From the NCBI GenBank assembly GCA_904395885.1, contig CAJFOF010000074.1, positions 1 to 39,277 of the forward strand: DNA of 39,277 nt. Direction: 5' to 3'. This DNA comes from an uncultured Lachnospiraceae bacterium (GTDB lineage Bacteria; Bacillota; Clostridia; Lachnospirales; Lachnospiraceae). The position numbers and the translations under genes are program-made. Each line of letters begins with the position of its first letter. Position 1 is the first letter of the stretch. Of the stretch, positions 33,046 to 39,277 are shown one piece after another. The notes below the pieces were generated by a model. It was not told the origin of the DNA and made no database searches. It saw only the letters and a list, made by a program, of their open reading frames with translations.

Positions 33046-33861
33046 ATGAATTACGTCCTTTCTCTGATAAAAGAGATGGTAAAAAAAAGAAAGCTGATCT
33101 GGGAACTGTCGAAGGCTGATTTTAAAAAACGGTTTGTGGGTTCCTATTTTGGGGTAGTGTGGATGCTGATCCAGCCTATCGTGACGGTGCTGATCTACTG
33201 GTTTATCTTCGGACCCTACGGATTTAAGAGTGCACCTCCGGTTCCGAATTCTTCTTACGTTGAATGGCTGGTGCCGGGGATTGCCCCGTGGTTTTTCTTT
33301 AGCGAGGCGCTGAACACGGGAAGCAACTGCCTTCAGGAATACAATTATCTGGTCAAAAAGGTTGTCTTTCAGGTGGAGATTCTGCCTGTACTGAAGGTTG
33401 TGTCCAGCCTGTTCGTCCATTGCTTTTTTGTTATTATTATGTTTGGAATGTTTTTGGCAGGGAAAAATGTACCGATGCTGACCTGGCTCCAGATCGTCTA
33501 CTATGCCTTTGCGGCATCCATGCTGTCCCTGGCAATCTCTTACCTGACCAGCGCCGTGACGGTGTTCTTTAAAGATATGACCCAGATCGTTAGCATCTGC
33601 CTTCAGTTCGGAATGTGGCTGGTGCCGATCATGTGGTCCCCATCTATGTTTCCCAGTGCCCCTGCCTGGCTGGAACAGGTCTTAAAGATCAATCCGGTCT
33701 ATTACATTGTGACGGGGTACCGCGACAGTATGCTGACAGGCAACTGGTTCTGGGAACGGCCCACCTTGTCACTGTATTTCTGGGCAGTGACGGCTGTGCT
33801 GATGCTGATTGGGTTAAAGGTCTTTAAGCGTTTGAGACCTCATTTTTCCGACGTTCTATAG
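33046..33861 (+). CDS. ABC-2 polysaccharide/polyol-phosphate permease (Wzm/TagG-like)
   Basis: A 271-residue inner-membrane protein with six helices. 'LIWELSKADFKKRFVGSYFG' is the amphipathic N-terminus, and 'GVVWMLIQPIVTVLIYWFIF' and 'INPVYYIVTGYRDSML' are family signatures of Wzm/TagG exporters. It needs a Wzt/TagH-type ATPase, but none is encoded next to it: the next gene is an unrelated protein, and then the operon ends. RBS GGAAAGAGG before ATG. Either the ATPase is encoded elsewhere or this is a partial exporter. Confidence 0.94.
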   Translation: MNYVLSLIKEMVKKRKLIWELSKADFKKRFVGSYFGVVWMLIQPIVTVLIYWFIFGPYGFKSAPPVPNSSYVEWLVPGIAPWFFFSEALNTGSNCLQEYNYLVKKVVFQVEILPVLKVVSSLFVHCFFVIIMFGMFLAGKNVPMLTWLQIVYYAFAASMLSLAISYLTSAVTVFFKDMTQIVSICLQFGMWLVPIMWSPSMFPSAPAWLEQVLKINPVYYIVTGYRDSMLTGNWFWERPTLSLYFWAVTAVLMLIGLKVFKRLRPHFSDVL

Positions 33862-33884
33862 TGCTCGCAGAAAGGAGCAGGAAA

Positions 33885-34343
33885 ATGACGGCAGAGGATC
33901 TGAAAAGGCGGCCGGTTATCTATGTGGAGAATGTGGTCCAGGGGATGCAGGACTATAAAAGCACCATTGTATCCATGAGCGGGACAGAAGCCTGTGAATA
34001 TTTTTGTTCCCAGCGGATTCTTCGGGGCGGAAAGGGCGTGTGGGTGGATTTTTATCTTTTCCGCCTCCGGCCCGAAGAGACCCGAAGAGTCCTTTCTCTT
34101 TTAAATCCGGAAGAAGGGGAATACCTGCGGGAATTAGAAAAAAAGGTTCGGACGGCTCCGGATCCGGACAGCGATATTATCTTTGAGGCGGATGAGAGTC
34201 TGCTTCAGATCATCACGAAGCTGAACGAAAAGGAGGCGCTGTTCTCCACTGTCTATTTGGAACCTGCATTCCAGGATGGAAAGGCATATACCTGGTGGGG
34301 AAATTACGGGAAGCAGTATGTTGTATTTGAAAGCGTAGAATAA
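33885..34343 (+). CDS. Unrecognised soluble protein at the end of the polysaccharide operon
   Basis: A 152-residue, acidic-to-neutral protein with no signal or membrane segment. 'RPVIYVENVVQGMQDYKSTI', 'WVDFYLFRLRPEETRRVLSL', 'DIIFEADESLLQIITKLNEK' and 'KAYTWWGNYGKQYVVFESVE' show an alternating alpha/beta pattern but no known motif. ATG at 33885 follows AAGGAG by 7 bases; GTG at 33861 would add 8 residues with no better site. It ends just before the terminator at 34363, so it belongs to the operon. Function unknown. Confidence 0.75.
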   Translation: MTAEDLKRRPVIYVENVVQGMQDYKSTIVSMSGTEACEYFCSQRILRGGKGVWVDFYLFRLRPEETRRVLSLLNPEEGEYLRELEKKVRTAPDPDSDIIFEADESLLQIITKLNEKEALFSTVYLEPAFQDGKAYTWWGNYGKQYVVFESVE

Positions 34344-34362
34344 AAAGATGATAGAAAGTGAA

Positions 34363-34410
34363 ACAGCCGTCGGCAAACCAGAGAAATTGGAGCCGGCGGC
34401 TGTCTGTTTT
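34363..34410 (+). terminator. Rho-independent terminator of the polysaccharide operon
   Basis: A 12-bp stem (ACAGCCGTCGGC, 34363-34374 / GCCGGCGGCTGT, 34392-34403, one wobble pair) is followed by CTGTTTT. It reaches the stop codon of the convergent gene at 34409. Confidence 0.88.
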
Positions 34411-35767
34411 ATTCGACTAATATCGCATTCGGATAGATCCTCTCCATACGCGCGTCATCAAAATGGTCGTCCAGGAACCGGCCTATAGCGGTCGAAGAGG
34501 GTTCAGAAGCAGTTTGACGCTCTGTATAGCGGGCCAGAGCGAGAGCGGAGAGCGCCATATTCACCACCATGAAGACCACAAGAACCCAGGTGAGGGGGAC
34601 GCCGACCTTTTTGGGAATCCGCTCGATCCATCTGGAAAAAACAGGATAGAGGAGCTTCAGCCAGACGACTGCGGCGATTCCCCAGAAAAAGCAGTACAGA
34701 AGGTTGATGCGGCCGCCCAGATTGAAGGGAATCGCGCTGTAATCCCAGAACACCGTTCCAAAGACCAGCTCTGTAGCAACGCTGCACATGTACTCGTATG
34801 CACCGCCCAGAACCGTGCCGGTGATGAAAATAAAATGGTCGCTGCGATCCTTATACTTATATAAAATGGCAGTCAGCAGAGCGCAGCCAAATCCCCAGAC
34901 AATGCTGAAAGGGCCGTACACGAGGCTGCTCCGGCTCATCAGGACGCCGGTAGTTGCCAGACAGAAGATGGTTTCCGTGATATCTCCCACTAAAGAACCC
35001 AGGAAAAACAGCCAGAACAATTTATAGAAACCGCAGCCGGCAGCAAAAACACCGGCTTTTTCTCTGGCCAGATCCTTTTTGCGCTGAGCCTCTAACTGAG
35101 CCTTTACAAGTTCTTTTGCGGCCAGATGTGGATAAGCCCTGGAGACACGTTTCTGAACCCATCCTGCCACCCCGGCTCCAAGCTGGTCTGCAGCTTTCTG
35201 CAGGCCCTCTGAGACTTCTTCTACCAGATCCAGACGTGCATTTTTAATGCGAAAATGAAGGCTCAGGATTCCGATAACGGAACCAAAGAGATCCACCGCC
35301 AGGATGCTGTAAAACACGGTCAGAAAAATATTCCCAAGGTTTTTGGGAATCAGCGTGATAAGCCGGTCAAGCAGGGGATTTACAAACCAGATGCAGAGGA
35401 CTGCGGCCAGCCCCCATACAATGCTGTAGGGGAGGCTGACATAGCCTTCAAACTGCAGCCGCCTCCGGGAGTAATCCCACCATTTTCGGTGGAAAATCCG
35501 CTCCAGCACGAAGCCTGTGAAAAAGGCCACAGCCGCTGACAAGATCACGCCGCCGAGAAACAGGAAAAAAATCTGATTTTTCAGCTCCGGAAGAAAGAGA
35601 GCGAAAGCCAGGGCGCCAAAGCCGTATGCCGGGCAAATCGGCCCGTATAAAAATCCCACATCTACAAATTTTTTCTCTCTCACAGCGGCGCCTGCCGTGC
35701 CGATGGCCCAGCCAGCCACAGAGTAAATTAAAAAGAACCAGAGAAGCTGATATGCCGTGTATTCCAT
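34409..35767 (-). CDS. Duplicated CmpB-type membrane protein
   Basis: A 452-residue polytopic protein made of two copies of the CmpB-type domain ('putative ABC transporter permease', PF06541). Copy 1 has Y41-G-P and W97-D-Y-S; copy 2 has Y284-G-P and W341-D-Y-S in the same order. A charged linker (about 172-240) separates them. The start Met at 35767 follows AGGAGG; an in-frame extension of 81 residues upstream has no ribosome site and is not used. The biochemical role of this family is unclear. It is convergent with the polysaccharide operon and 118 bp from spoIIID. Confidence 0.85.
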   Translation of the reverse strand: MEYTAYQLLWFFLIYSVAGWAIGTAGAAVREKKFVDVGFLYGPICPAYGFGALAFALFLPELKNQIFFLFLGGVILSAAVAFFTGFVLERIFHRKWWDYSRRRLQFEGYVSLPYSIVWGLAAVLCIWFVNPLLDRLITLIPKNLGNIFLTVFYSILAVDLFGSVIGILSLHFRIKNARLDLVEEVSEGLQKAADQLGAGVAGWVQKRVSRAYPHLAAKELVKAQLEAQRKKDLAREKAGVFAAGCGFYKLFWLFFLGSLVGDITETIFCLATTGVLMSRSSLVYGPFSIVWGFGCALLTAILYKYKDRSDHFIFITGTVLGGAYEYMCSVATELVFGTVFWDYSAIPFNLGGRINLLYCFFWGIAAVVWLKLLYPVFSRWIERIPKKVGVPLTWVLVVFMVVNMALSALALARYTERQTASEPSSTAIGRFLDDHFDDARMERIYPNAILVE

Positions 35768-35844
35768 AAGTCCTCCTATGTATTGATCATGTAGTAAGGG
35801 CGATGAAAAGAGCCGCGATACGCTTATCATAACACTGAACGGGC

Positions 35845-35878
35845 GAAAAGAAAAGAGCCATCCGCTTCGAATGGCCCT
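35845..35878 (-). terminator. Rho-independent terminator of spoIIID
   Basis: On the minus strand AGGGCCAT (35871-35878) pairs with ATGGCTCT (35854-35861, one wobble), followed by TTTCTTTT. It lies just after the spoIIID stop. Confidence 0.8.
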
Positions 35879-35885
35879 CTGTCCC

Positions 35886-36164
35886 TCATTCTTCTTCCTG
35901 CTTGCTGCACATCTGCAGGCGGTGCTGATATTTTTCCCTAGTTGCCAGGCCTCCGCGAATATGGCGTTCCGATTTGTTGATATCCAGAACTTTTCGAGTC
36001 TGCTCGGCAAGGAAGGGGTTGATCGTGATTAAACGCTCGGTACAATCTTTGTGCACTGTAGATTTGCTGATTCCAAATTTTTTCGCTGTTTGTCTCACCG
36101 TTGCGTTGTGGTCTATGATGTAATTAGCAATGGCGACTGCCCGTTCTTCGATATATTCCTTCAT
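35886..36164 (-). CDS. spoIIID: Sporulation transcription factor SpoIIID
   Basis: A 92-residue DNA-binding protein that shapes mother-cell sigma-E and sigma-K gene expression. The helix-turn-helix is at about 20-45 ('VRQTAKKFGISKSTVHKDC'), followed by 'ERLITINPFLAEQTRKVLDI' and 'KSERHIRGGLATREKY', which are highly characteristic of the family. AGGGG lies 8 bases before the ATG. A terminator follows. Length is normal. I see no convincing sigma-E box in the 200-bp upstream gap, although the region is A/T-rich. Confidence 0.97.
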   Translation of the reverse strand: MKEYIEERAVAIANYIIDHNATVRQTAKKFGISKSTVHKDCTERLITINPFLAEQTRKVLDINKSERHIRGGLATREKYQHRLQMCSKQEEE

Positions 36165-36317
36165 GGGTCTACCCCTGAGAACGTTTTTTACATCATATTC
36201 AATCCTAAGAAATTTTATACGTTACTAGGGCAACTAAAAAAATTCCTATTGATTGCGGAATGACCGGAAGCGTGCCGTCTGCCGGCCCTGTTATGTGATG
36301 ATATCACAGAAGAGACT

Positions 36318-36346
36318 TTGCCCATATGATAGACTGTTGCTATCAA
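36318..36346 (+). promoter_or_regulatory. Sigma-A-type promoter of the ferredoxin pair
   Basis: The -35 TTGCCC (36318-36323), 17-bp spacer and -10 TATCAA (36341-36346) lie 17 bp before the ferredoxin start. The start would be unusually close to GGGAGG, leaving a very short leader. Confidence 0.5.
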
Positions 36347-36363
36347 ATTCGGGAGGTCACAAA

Positions 36364-36576
36364 ATGGAGAAAAAGATCCGAAAAAAGAGAAGGGCTTTTG
36401 TTGATGCAGATATGTGCGTTGCCTGTGGATGCTGTGTGAAAGTCTGTCCTATGAAAGCAATTGAAATCTGGAAAGGGATTGCGGCTAAAGTTCTGGAAGA
36501 AAAATGTGTGGGGTGCGGAAAGTGCGCCAAAGAATGTCCGGCATCTGTGATTGAGATTCAGGAGGTAGAGAGATGA
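36364..36576 (+). CDS. 2[4Fe-4S] ferredoxin
   Basis: A 70-residue electron carrier with two complete clusters: C18-x2-C21-x2-C24-x3-C28 and C48-x2-C51-x2-C54-x3-C58. The N-terminus is highly basic (MEKKIRKKRR). ATG at 36364 follows GGGAGG by 7 bases; the frame open upstream is a shadow. The stop overlaps the next ATG by 4 bp, so it is coupled to a membrane protein with further Cys residues and probably passes electrons to it. Confidence 0.95.
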   Translation: MEKKIRKKRRAFVDADMCVACGCCVKVCPMKAIEIWKGIAAKVLEEKCVGCGKCAKECPASVIEIQEVER

Positions 36577-37148
36577 AAAAACGCTGGTACGATTATCTGT
36601 GGATATTATCCCTTACCTATCTGATCCTGGGTTTCTTTAATATTTTGTTTGCGTGGCTTGGGCTTCTGTGCTTTTTTATCCCCCTGCTTATCTCCGCAGT
36701 GAAAGGGACAAAAGGCTACTGCAACCGGTACTGCGGCCGCGGTCAGCTTTTTGGTCTCCTTGGAGGGAGAGCGGGACTGTCCAGAAAGAGAGATATCCCC
36801 AAATGGATGAAAAGCAAGGGATTCCGGTATGGATTTTTGATTTTCTTTTTTGTGATGTTTTTCCAGATGTTGTGGAATACATATCTGGTGTTTGCAGGAG
36901 TGTCAGATTTGAAGCAGACGGTGACGCTGCTTTGGACATTTAAGCTTCCGTGGCAGTGGGCCTACCATGGAACGCTGTTCCACCTTGGGACAGCTCAATT
37001 TGCTTTCGGCTTTTACAGCGTTATGCTCACCTCTACAATCCTTGGCCTCATTACGATGGTTTTGTTTAAACCTCGCAGCTGGTGCGTATATTGCCCTATG
37101 GGAACCATGACTCAGATGATTTGCAAAGTCAGGAACGGCAGGAAATAA
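36573..37148 (+). CDS. NapH/YccM-like membrane protein with Cys motifs
   Basis: A 191-residue protein with about four membrane helices (10-42, 88-112, 132-162 and a short one). Cytoplasmic-side Cys residues are C50 and C54 ('YCNRYCGRGQL') and C171, C174 and C184 ('CVYCPMGTMTQMIC'). This pattern recalls the NapH/NosR/RdxA group of membrane iron-sulphur proteins, but the canonical double CxxCxxCxxxCP clusters are absent; the ferredoxin encoded upstream may supply them. The 3' end overlaps the convergent fluC gene by 20 bp. Confidence 0.82.
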   Translation: MKKRWYDYLWILSLTYLILGFFNILFAWLGLLCFFIPLLISAVKGTKGYCNRYCGRGQLFGLLGGRAGLSRKRDIPKWMKSKGFRYGFLIFFFVMFFQMLWNTYLVFAGVSDLKQTVTLLWTFKLPWQWAYHGTLFHLGTAQFAFGFYSVMLTSTILGLITMVLFKPRSWCVYCPMGTMTQMICKVRNGRK

Positions 37149-37503
37149 TCATTTCACCGGCGAATACAGCTAAAATTCCGGCAACGACGCTTAAAACAGC
37201 ATACAGGAATCCCATTCCGATATTGCCGCTTTTCAGCAGTTCGCCGGTTTCTAAGGCAAAGGAAGAAAACGTAGTGAATCCGCCGCATATTCCGACTTTT
37301 AGAAACAGGACTGTTCGGGGGCTGATAGAGTGATTTTTTAATGCGGATGCGGCTATAATTCCGATAACAAAGGCCCCCAATATGTTTATGAAAAAGGTTT
37401 TTAGAGGAAAGGGACAGTTATTTTGCAAGGGGATCTGTCCAAGCAGATATCTGCAGACAGCCCCAATAAAACCTCCCACTCCTACAATAAGACATTCTAC
37501 CAT
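37129..37503 (-). CDS. crcB: FluC/CrcB fluoride channel
   Basis: A 124-residue membrane protein with four helices that exports fluoride. Hallmarks are 'GGFIGAVCRYLLGQ' at the N-terminus, 'FFINILGAFVIGII' (pore Asn) and 'GICGGFTTFSSFALE' (central Phe/Thr track). It works as an antiparallel dimer. GGAGGAAAG precedes the ATG. It follows the DHFR-like gene by 27 bp on the same strand. No fluoride-riboswitch consensus is seen in that short gap. Gene ends overlap 36573-37148 tail to tail. Confidence 0.95.
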   Translation of the reverse strand: MVECLIVGVGGFIGAVCRYLLGQIPLQNNCPFPLKTFFINILGAFVIGIIAASALKNHSISPRTVLFLKVGICGGFTTFSSFALETGELLKSGNIGMGFLYAVLSVVAGILAVFAGEMIISCRS

Positions 37504-37530
37504 GATCTTTCCTCCGGGTATTTTGATAAC

Positions 37531-38061
37531 CTATCTGCGGGAATAGACTAGCTCTGTTATGCCGTTATAGGTCTGTGTGGAGATCAGATTTAATCTCATT
37601 TCTGCCGGCATTTTGCCAAAGAGCCGGATGCCGTCGCCTAAGATGGACGGTATGATGGAAATATAGTATTCATCAATCAGGTCTTCCAGGATCAAAGGCT
37701 GGATAATGGCGGCGCCTCCGCAGATCCATATGGCCTTTCCCTGTTCCTGCTTTAGACGCCGAACAAGGCTGCAGAGGCTTTCCTGGGTAAAAGTTATTTG
37801 CTCCGCAGGAGCGGGAGTCCGGTGGGTGATGACATAACTGGCCAGACCGCTGTAGACCCACTCCTTCGGAGATAATTCCGTTATGATCTGGTGATAGGTA
37901 TTCCAGCCCATAACGACAGTGTCAACGCCTTCAATAAAAATCGAGTATGTATTAAGATTTTCTACATGGTCGTCCTGACCATTCAGCCAATCTACCTTGC
38001 CATTTCTGTCTGCAATATATCCATCAAGACTCATTGCGATAAATAAAATGACTTTTCTCAT
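37531..38061 (-). CDS. RibD/dihydrofolate reductase-family protein
   Basis: A 176-residue NAD(P)H-binding reductase of the RibD C-terminal type. 'KVILFIAMSLDGYIADRNGK', 'DTVVMGWNTYHQI', 'WICGGAAIIQPLILEDLIDE' and 'IPSILGDGIRLF' are typical of the YyaP/YwjB-like group. The substrate is unknown; it is not the housekeeping folate enzyme. The Met at 38061 follows GAGGAAAG and matches homologues; Met at 38088 would add nine charged residues. It sits between threonine aldolase and fluC, 12-40 bp from each. Confidence 0.88.
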   Translation of the reverse strand: MRKVILFIAMSLDGYIADRNGKVDWLNGQDDHVENLNTYSIFIEGVDTVVMGWNTYHQIITELSPKEWVYSGLASYVITHRTPAPAEQITFTQESLCSLVRRLKQEQGKAIWICGGAAIIQPLILEDLIDEYYISIIPSILGDGIRLFGKMPAEMRLNLISTQTYNGITELVYSRR

Positions 38062-38099
38062 GTTTCTTTCCTCAATTTTTTCAGACATCTATATTTTTC

Positions 38100-39122
38100 C
38101 TACAAAAGCCGGATCAGCTCGTCAAGTTCTTTCATGTCTGTCGCCCAACTGGTGGCGAATCTTACTGTGGTATGGCTGTCATCGTACTTTTCCCAGAAAC
38201 TGAATTTTACGTTCTCTCCCAGAGTTTTCATCTTTTCATTTTCCAAAACAACAAAAATCTGGTTGGTGGGCGAATCCATCAGAAGCCGGTACCCTTTTTC
38301 GCGGAGCGCTTCTTTTAGCTTTTCAGCCGTCTCGATGGCATTTTTGCTGATTTCCAAATATAAATTGTCTGTAAACAGAGCGTCAAACTGAATTCCCAAT
38401 AACCTGCCTTTGGCAAGGAGAGCGCCCTGCTGCTTTACCATGGTCAGAAAATGCTCCGGTGCCTTTTTAGGAAATACCACAGCTTCACCGCACAGGGCGC
38501 CGACTTTTGTGCCGCCAATGTAGAATACATCCGTGTACCGGGCAATATCCTGCAAAGTGATATCGGAAGAAGGGGATGCCAGGCCGTAACCCAGGCGCGC
38601 TCCGTCCAAAAACAGCGGGATCTGGAAGCGGCGGCAAACATTGGAGATATCGCTCAGTTCGCGGCAGGAGTACAGGGTACCGTATTCTGTAGGGTGGGAA
38701 ATGTAGACCATGCCGGGGAAGACCATATGTTCGTGATTTTCATCGCCATAAAATGTTTCAAGGAAATTTTCAAGGGACGATGCGGAGAGTTTGCCGTCTG
38801 TGTGAGGAAGGCCCAAAACTTTGTGACCGGTATATTCCACGGCTCCGGCTTCATGCCCGTTGATGTGTCCGGTAGATGCGGCGATGACGCCCTCATACCG
38901 TTTTAGAGCGGCGGCGATGACAGTGGCGTTGGTCTGAGTACCGCCGGACAGAAAATAAACTTCTGCCTCAGGGCAGCCGCAGGCGGCCCGGATTTTTTCT
39001 TTTGCAGACAGACAGTATTTGTCCATGCCGTATCCGGGCAGTTTTTCCATATTTGTCTCTATAAATTTTTTTAGAATGGCCGGATGAGCCCCCTCGCAGT
39101 AATCATTTTCAAAATATAGCAT
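38100..39122 (-). CDS. Low-specificity L-threonine aldolase (beta-eliminating lyase family)
   Basis: A 340-residue PLP enzyme cleaving L-threonine or allo-threonine to glycine and acetaldehyde. 'FLSGGTQTNATVIAAAL' forms the phosphate site, 'LFLDGARLGYGL' holds the Asp/Arg that bind the cofactor, and 'FYIGGTKVGALCGEA' contains the Schiff-base Lys. Length is normal. AGGAGG lies upstream of the ATG, after a hairpin in the leader (39151-39179). First gene of a three-gene minus-strand operon. Confidence 0.93.
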   Translation of the reverse strand: MLYFENDYCEGAHPAILKKFIETNMEKLPGYGMDKYCLSAKEKIRAACGCPEAEVYFLSGGTQTNATVIAAALKRYEGVIAASTGHINGHEAGAVEYTGHKVLGLPHTDGKLSASSLENFLETFYGDENHEHMVFPGMVYISHPTEYGTLYSCRELSDISNVCRRFQIPLFLDGARLGYGLASPSSDITLQDIARYTDVFYIGGTKVGALCGEAVVFPKKAPEHFLTMVKQQGALLAKGRLLGIQFDALFTDNLYLEISKNAIETAEKLKEALREKGYRLLMDSPTNQIFVVLENEKMKTLGENVKFSFWEKYDDSHTTVRFATSWATDMKELDELIRLL

Positions 39123-39150
39123 GATTTAAATCCTCCTCTGTCAAGAAAGA

Positions 39151-39179
39151 GAAAGCCCGGTGCTGTTAAATGGGCTTTC
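39151..39179 (-). promoter_or_regulatory. Leader stem-loop of the threonine aldolase operon
   Basis: An 8-bp stem GAAAGCCC/GGGCTTTC with a 13-base loop is followed by TCTTTCTT. It lies between the promoter at 39193-39201 and the ribosome site (39132-39137). It could be a weak attenuator or an mRNA-stabilising hairpin; the T tract is broken, so strong termination is unlikely. Confidence 0.5.
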
Positions 39180-39192
39180 CACATTAGCCATG

Positions 39193-39201
39193 ATTATAAC
39201 A
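39193..39201 (-). promoter_or_regulatory. Extended -10 promoter of the threonine aldolase operon
   Basis: On the minus strand TGTTATAAT gives a perfect -10 box with the TGn extension. The -35 region 17 bp upstream (TTTCGT) is poor, as is common with extended -10 promoters. Start predicted near 39186, so the leader opens with the hairpin at 39151-39179. Confidence 0.6.
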
Positions 39202-39277
39202 TAAAGCGTCGGAGAACGAAAGACTGGCAATTGTAAAGAAAATTTTACACTGGCAAATCTGGAAGAAATTTCTGAGA

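Noticed and set aside
37504-37530. Fluoride riboswitch upstream of fluC
   Set aside because: The 27-bp gap is too short and contains only the ribosome site; no consensus was seen in the leader at 39123-39190 either.

Overview
The window looks like chromosome of an endospore-forming, anaerobic Firmicute, most likely a Lachnospiraceae-type Clostridium. The reasons are a spoIIID gene, strong AGGAGG ribosome sites, many 4-bp stop/start overlaps, sigma-A-like promoters with 17-bp spacers, and family choices such as DUF378, DUF3783, CmpB-type membrane proteins and a class I dihydroorotase. No transposase, phage gene or CRISPR array is visible.

Layout, left to right. (1) 1-202: tRNA-Gly(GCC) and tRNA-Phe(GAA) on the minus strand, with their own promoter. 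(2) 334-4871: a divergent promoter starts a roughly 275-nt, highly base-paired leader (362-636). It is followed, with no terminator in between, by an operon for a leucine-rich-repeat protein, a DUF3783 protein, a VWA/metallopeptidase-like protein and a MoxR-type AAA+ ATPase. A small DUF378 membrane protein follows. (3) 5245-6276 (minus): a secreted protein with a Trp-periodic, basic-to-acidic segment, a poly-Asp run and three copies of an unrecognised ~68-residue module. (4) 6588-11156: a tightly overlapping metabolic operon (HAD phosphatase, metallo-beta-lactamase-fold hydrolase, split ThrE-type exporter, dihydroorotase, YjjG-like HAD nucleotidase). (5) 11245-13796: a complete polar amino acid ABC importer between its own promoter and terminator. 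(6) 13901-18193: possible small membrane protein, OmpR-type response regulator, large histidine kinase, then a secreted alpha/beta-hydrolase under its own promoter.

(7) 18281-34410: a 16-kb surface-polysaccharide operon from one promoter to one terminator. It holds UDP-galactopyranose mutase, one GT8 and five GT2 glycosyltransferases, a DegT-type sugar aminotransferase, two flippase-like membrane proteins, an ATP-grasp ligase, a DUF2304 protein, a DUF2142 polytopic protein, RmlC, an ABC-2 polysaccharide permease and an unknown last gene. Galactofuranose, rhamnose or another dTDP-6-deoxysugar, and an amino sugar are the predicted building blocks. The priming transferase, RmlA/B/D, the polymerase and the ABC ATPase are not recognised here, so the pathway depends on genes elsewhere.

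(8) 34409-39277: a duplicated CmpB-type membrane protein and spoIIID (minus), a ferredoxin plus Cys-containing membrane protein (plus), then a minus-strand operon of L-threonine aldolase, a RibD/DHFR-like reductase and a FluC fluoride channel. The item most worth following up is the structured leader at 362-636 in front of the LRR/DUF3783/VWA/MoxR operon. It has a closing stem, four or more internal hairpins and a possible 7-bp pseudoknot, and I do not recognise it as any known RNA class.
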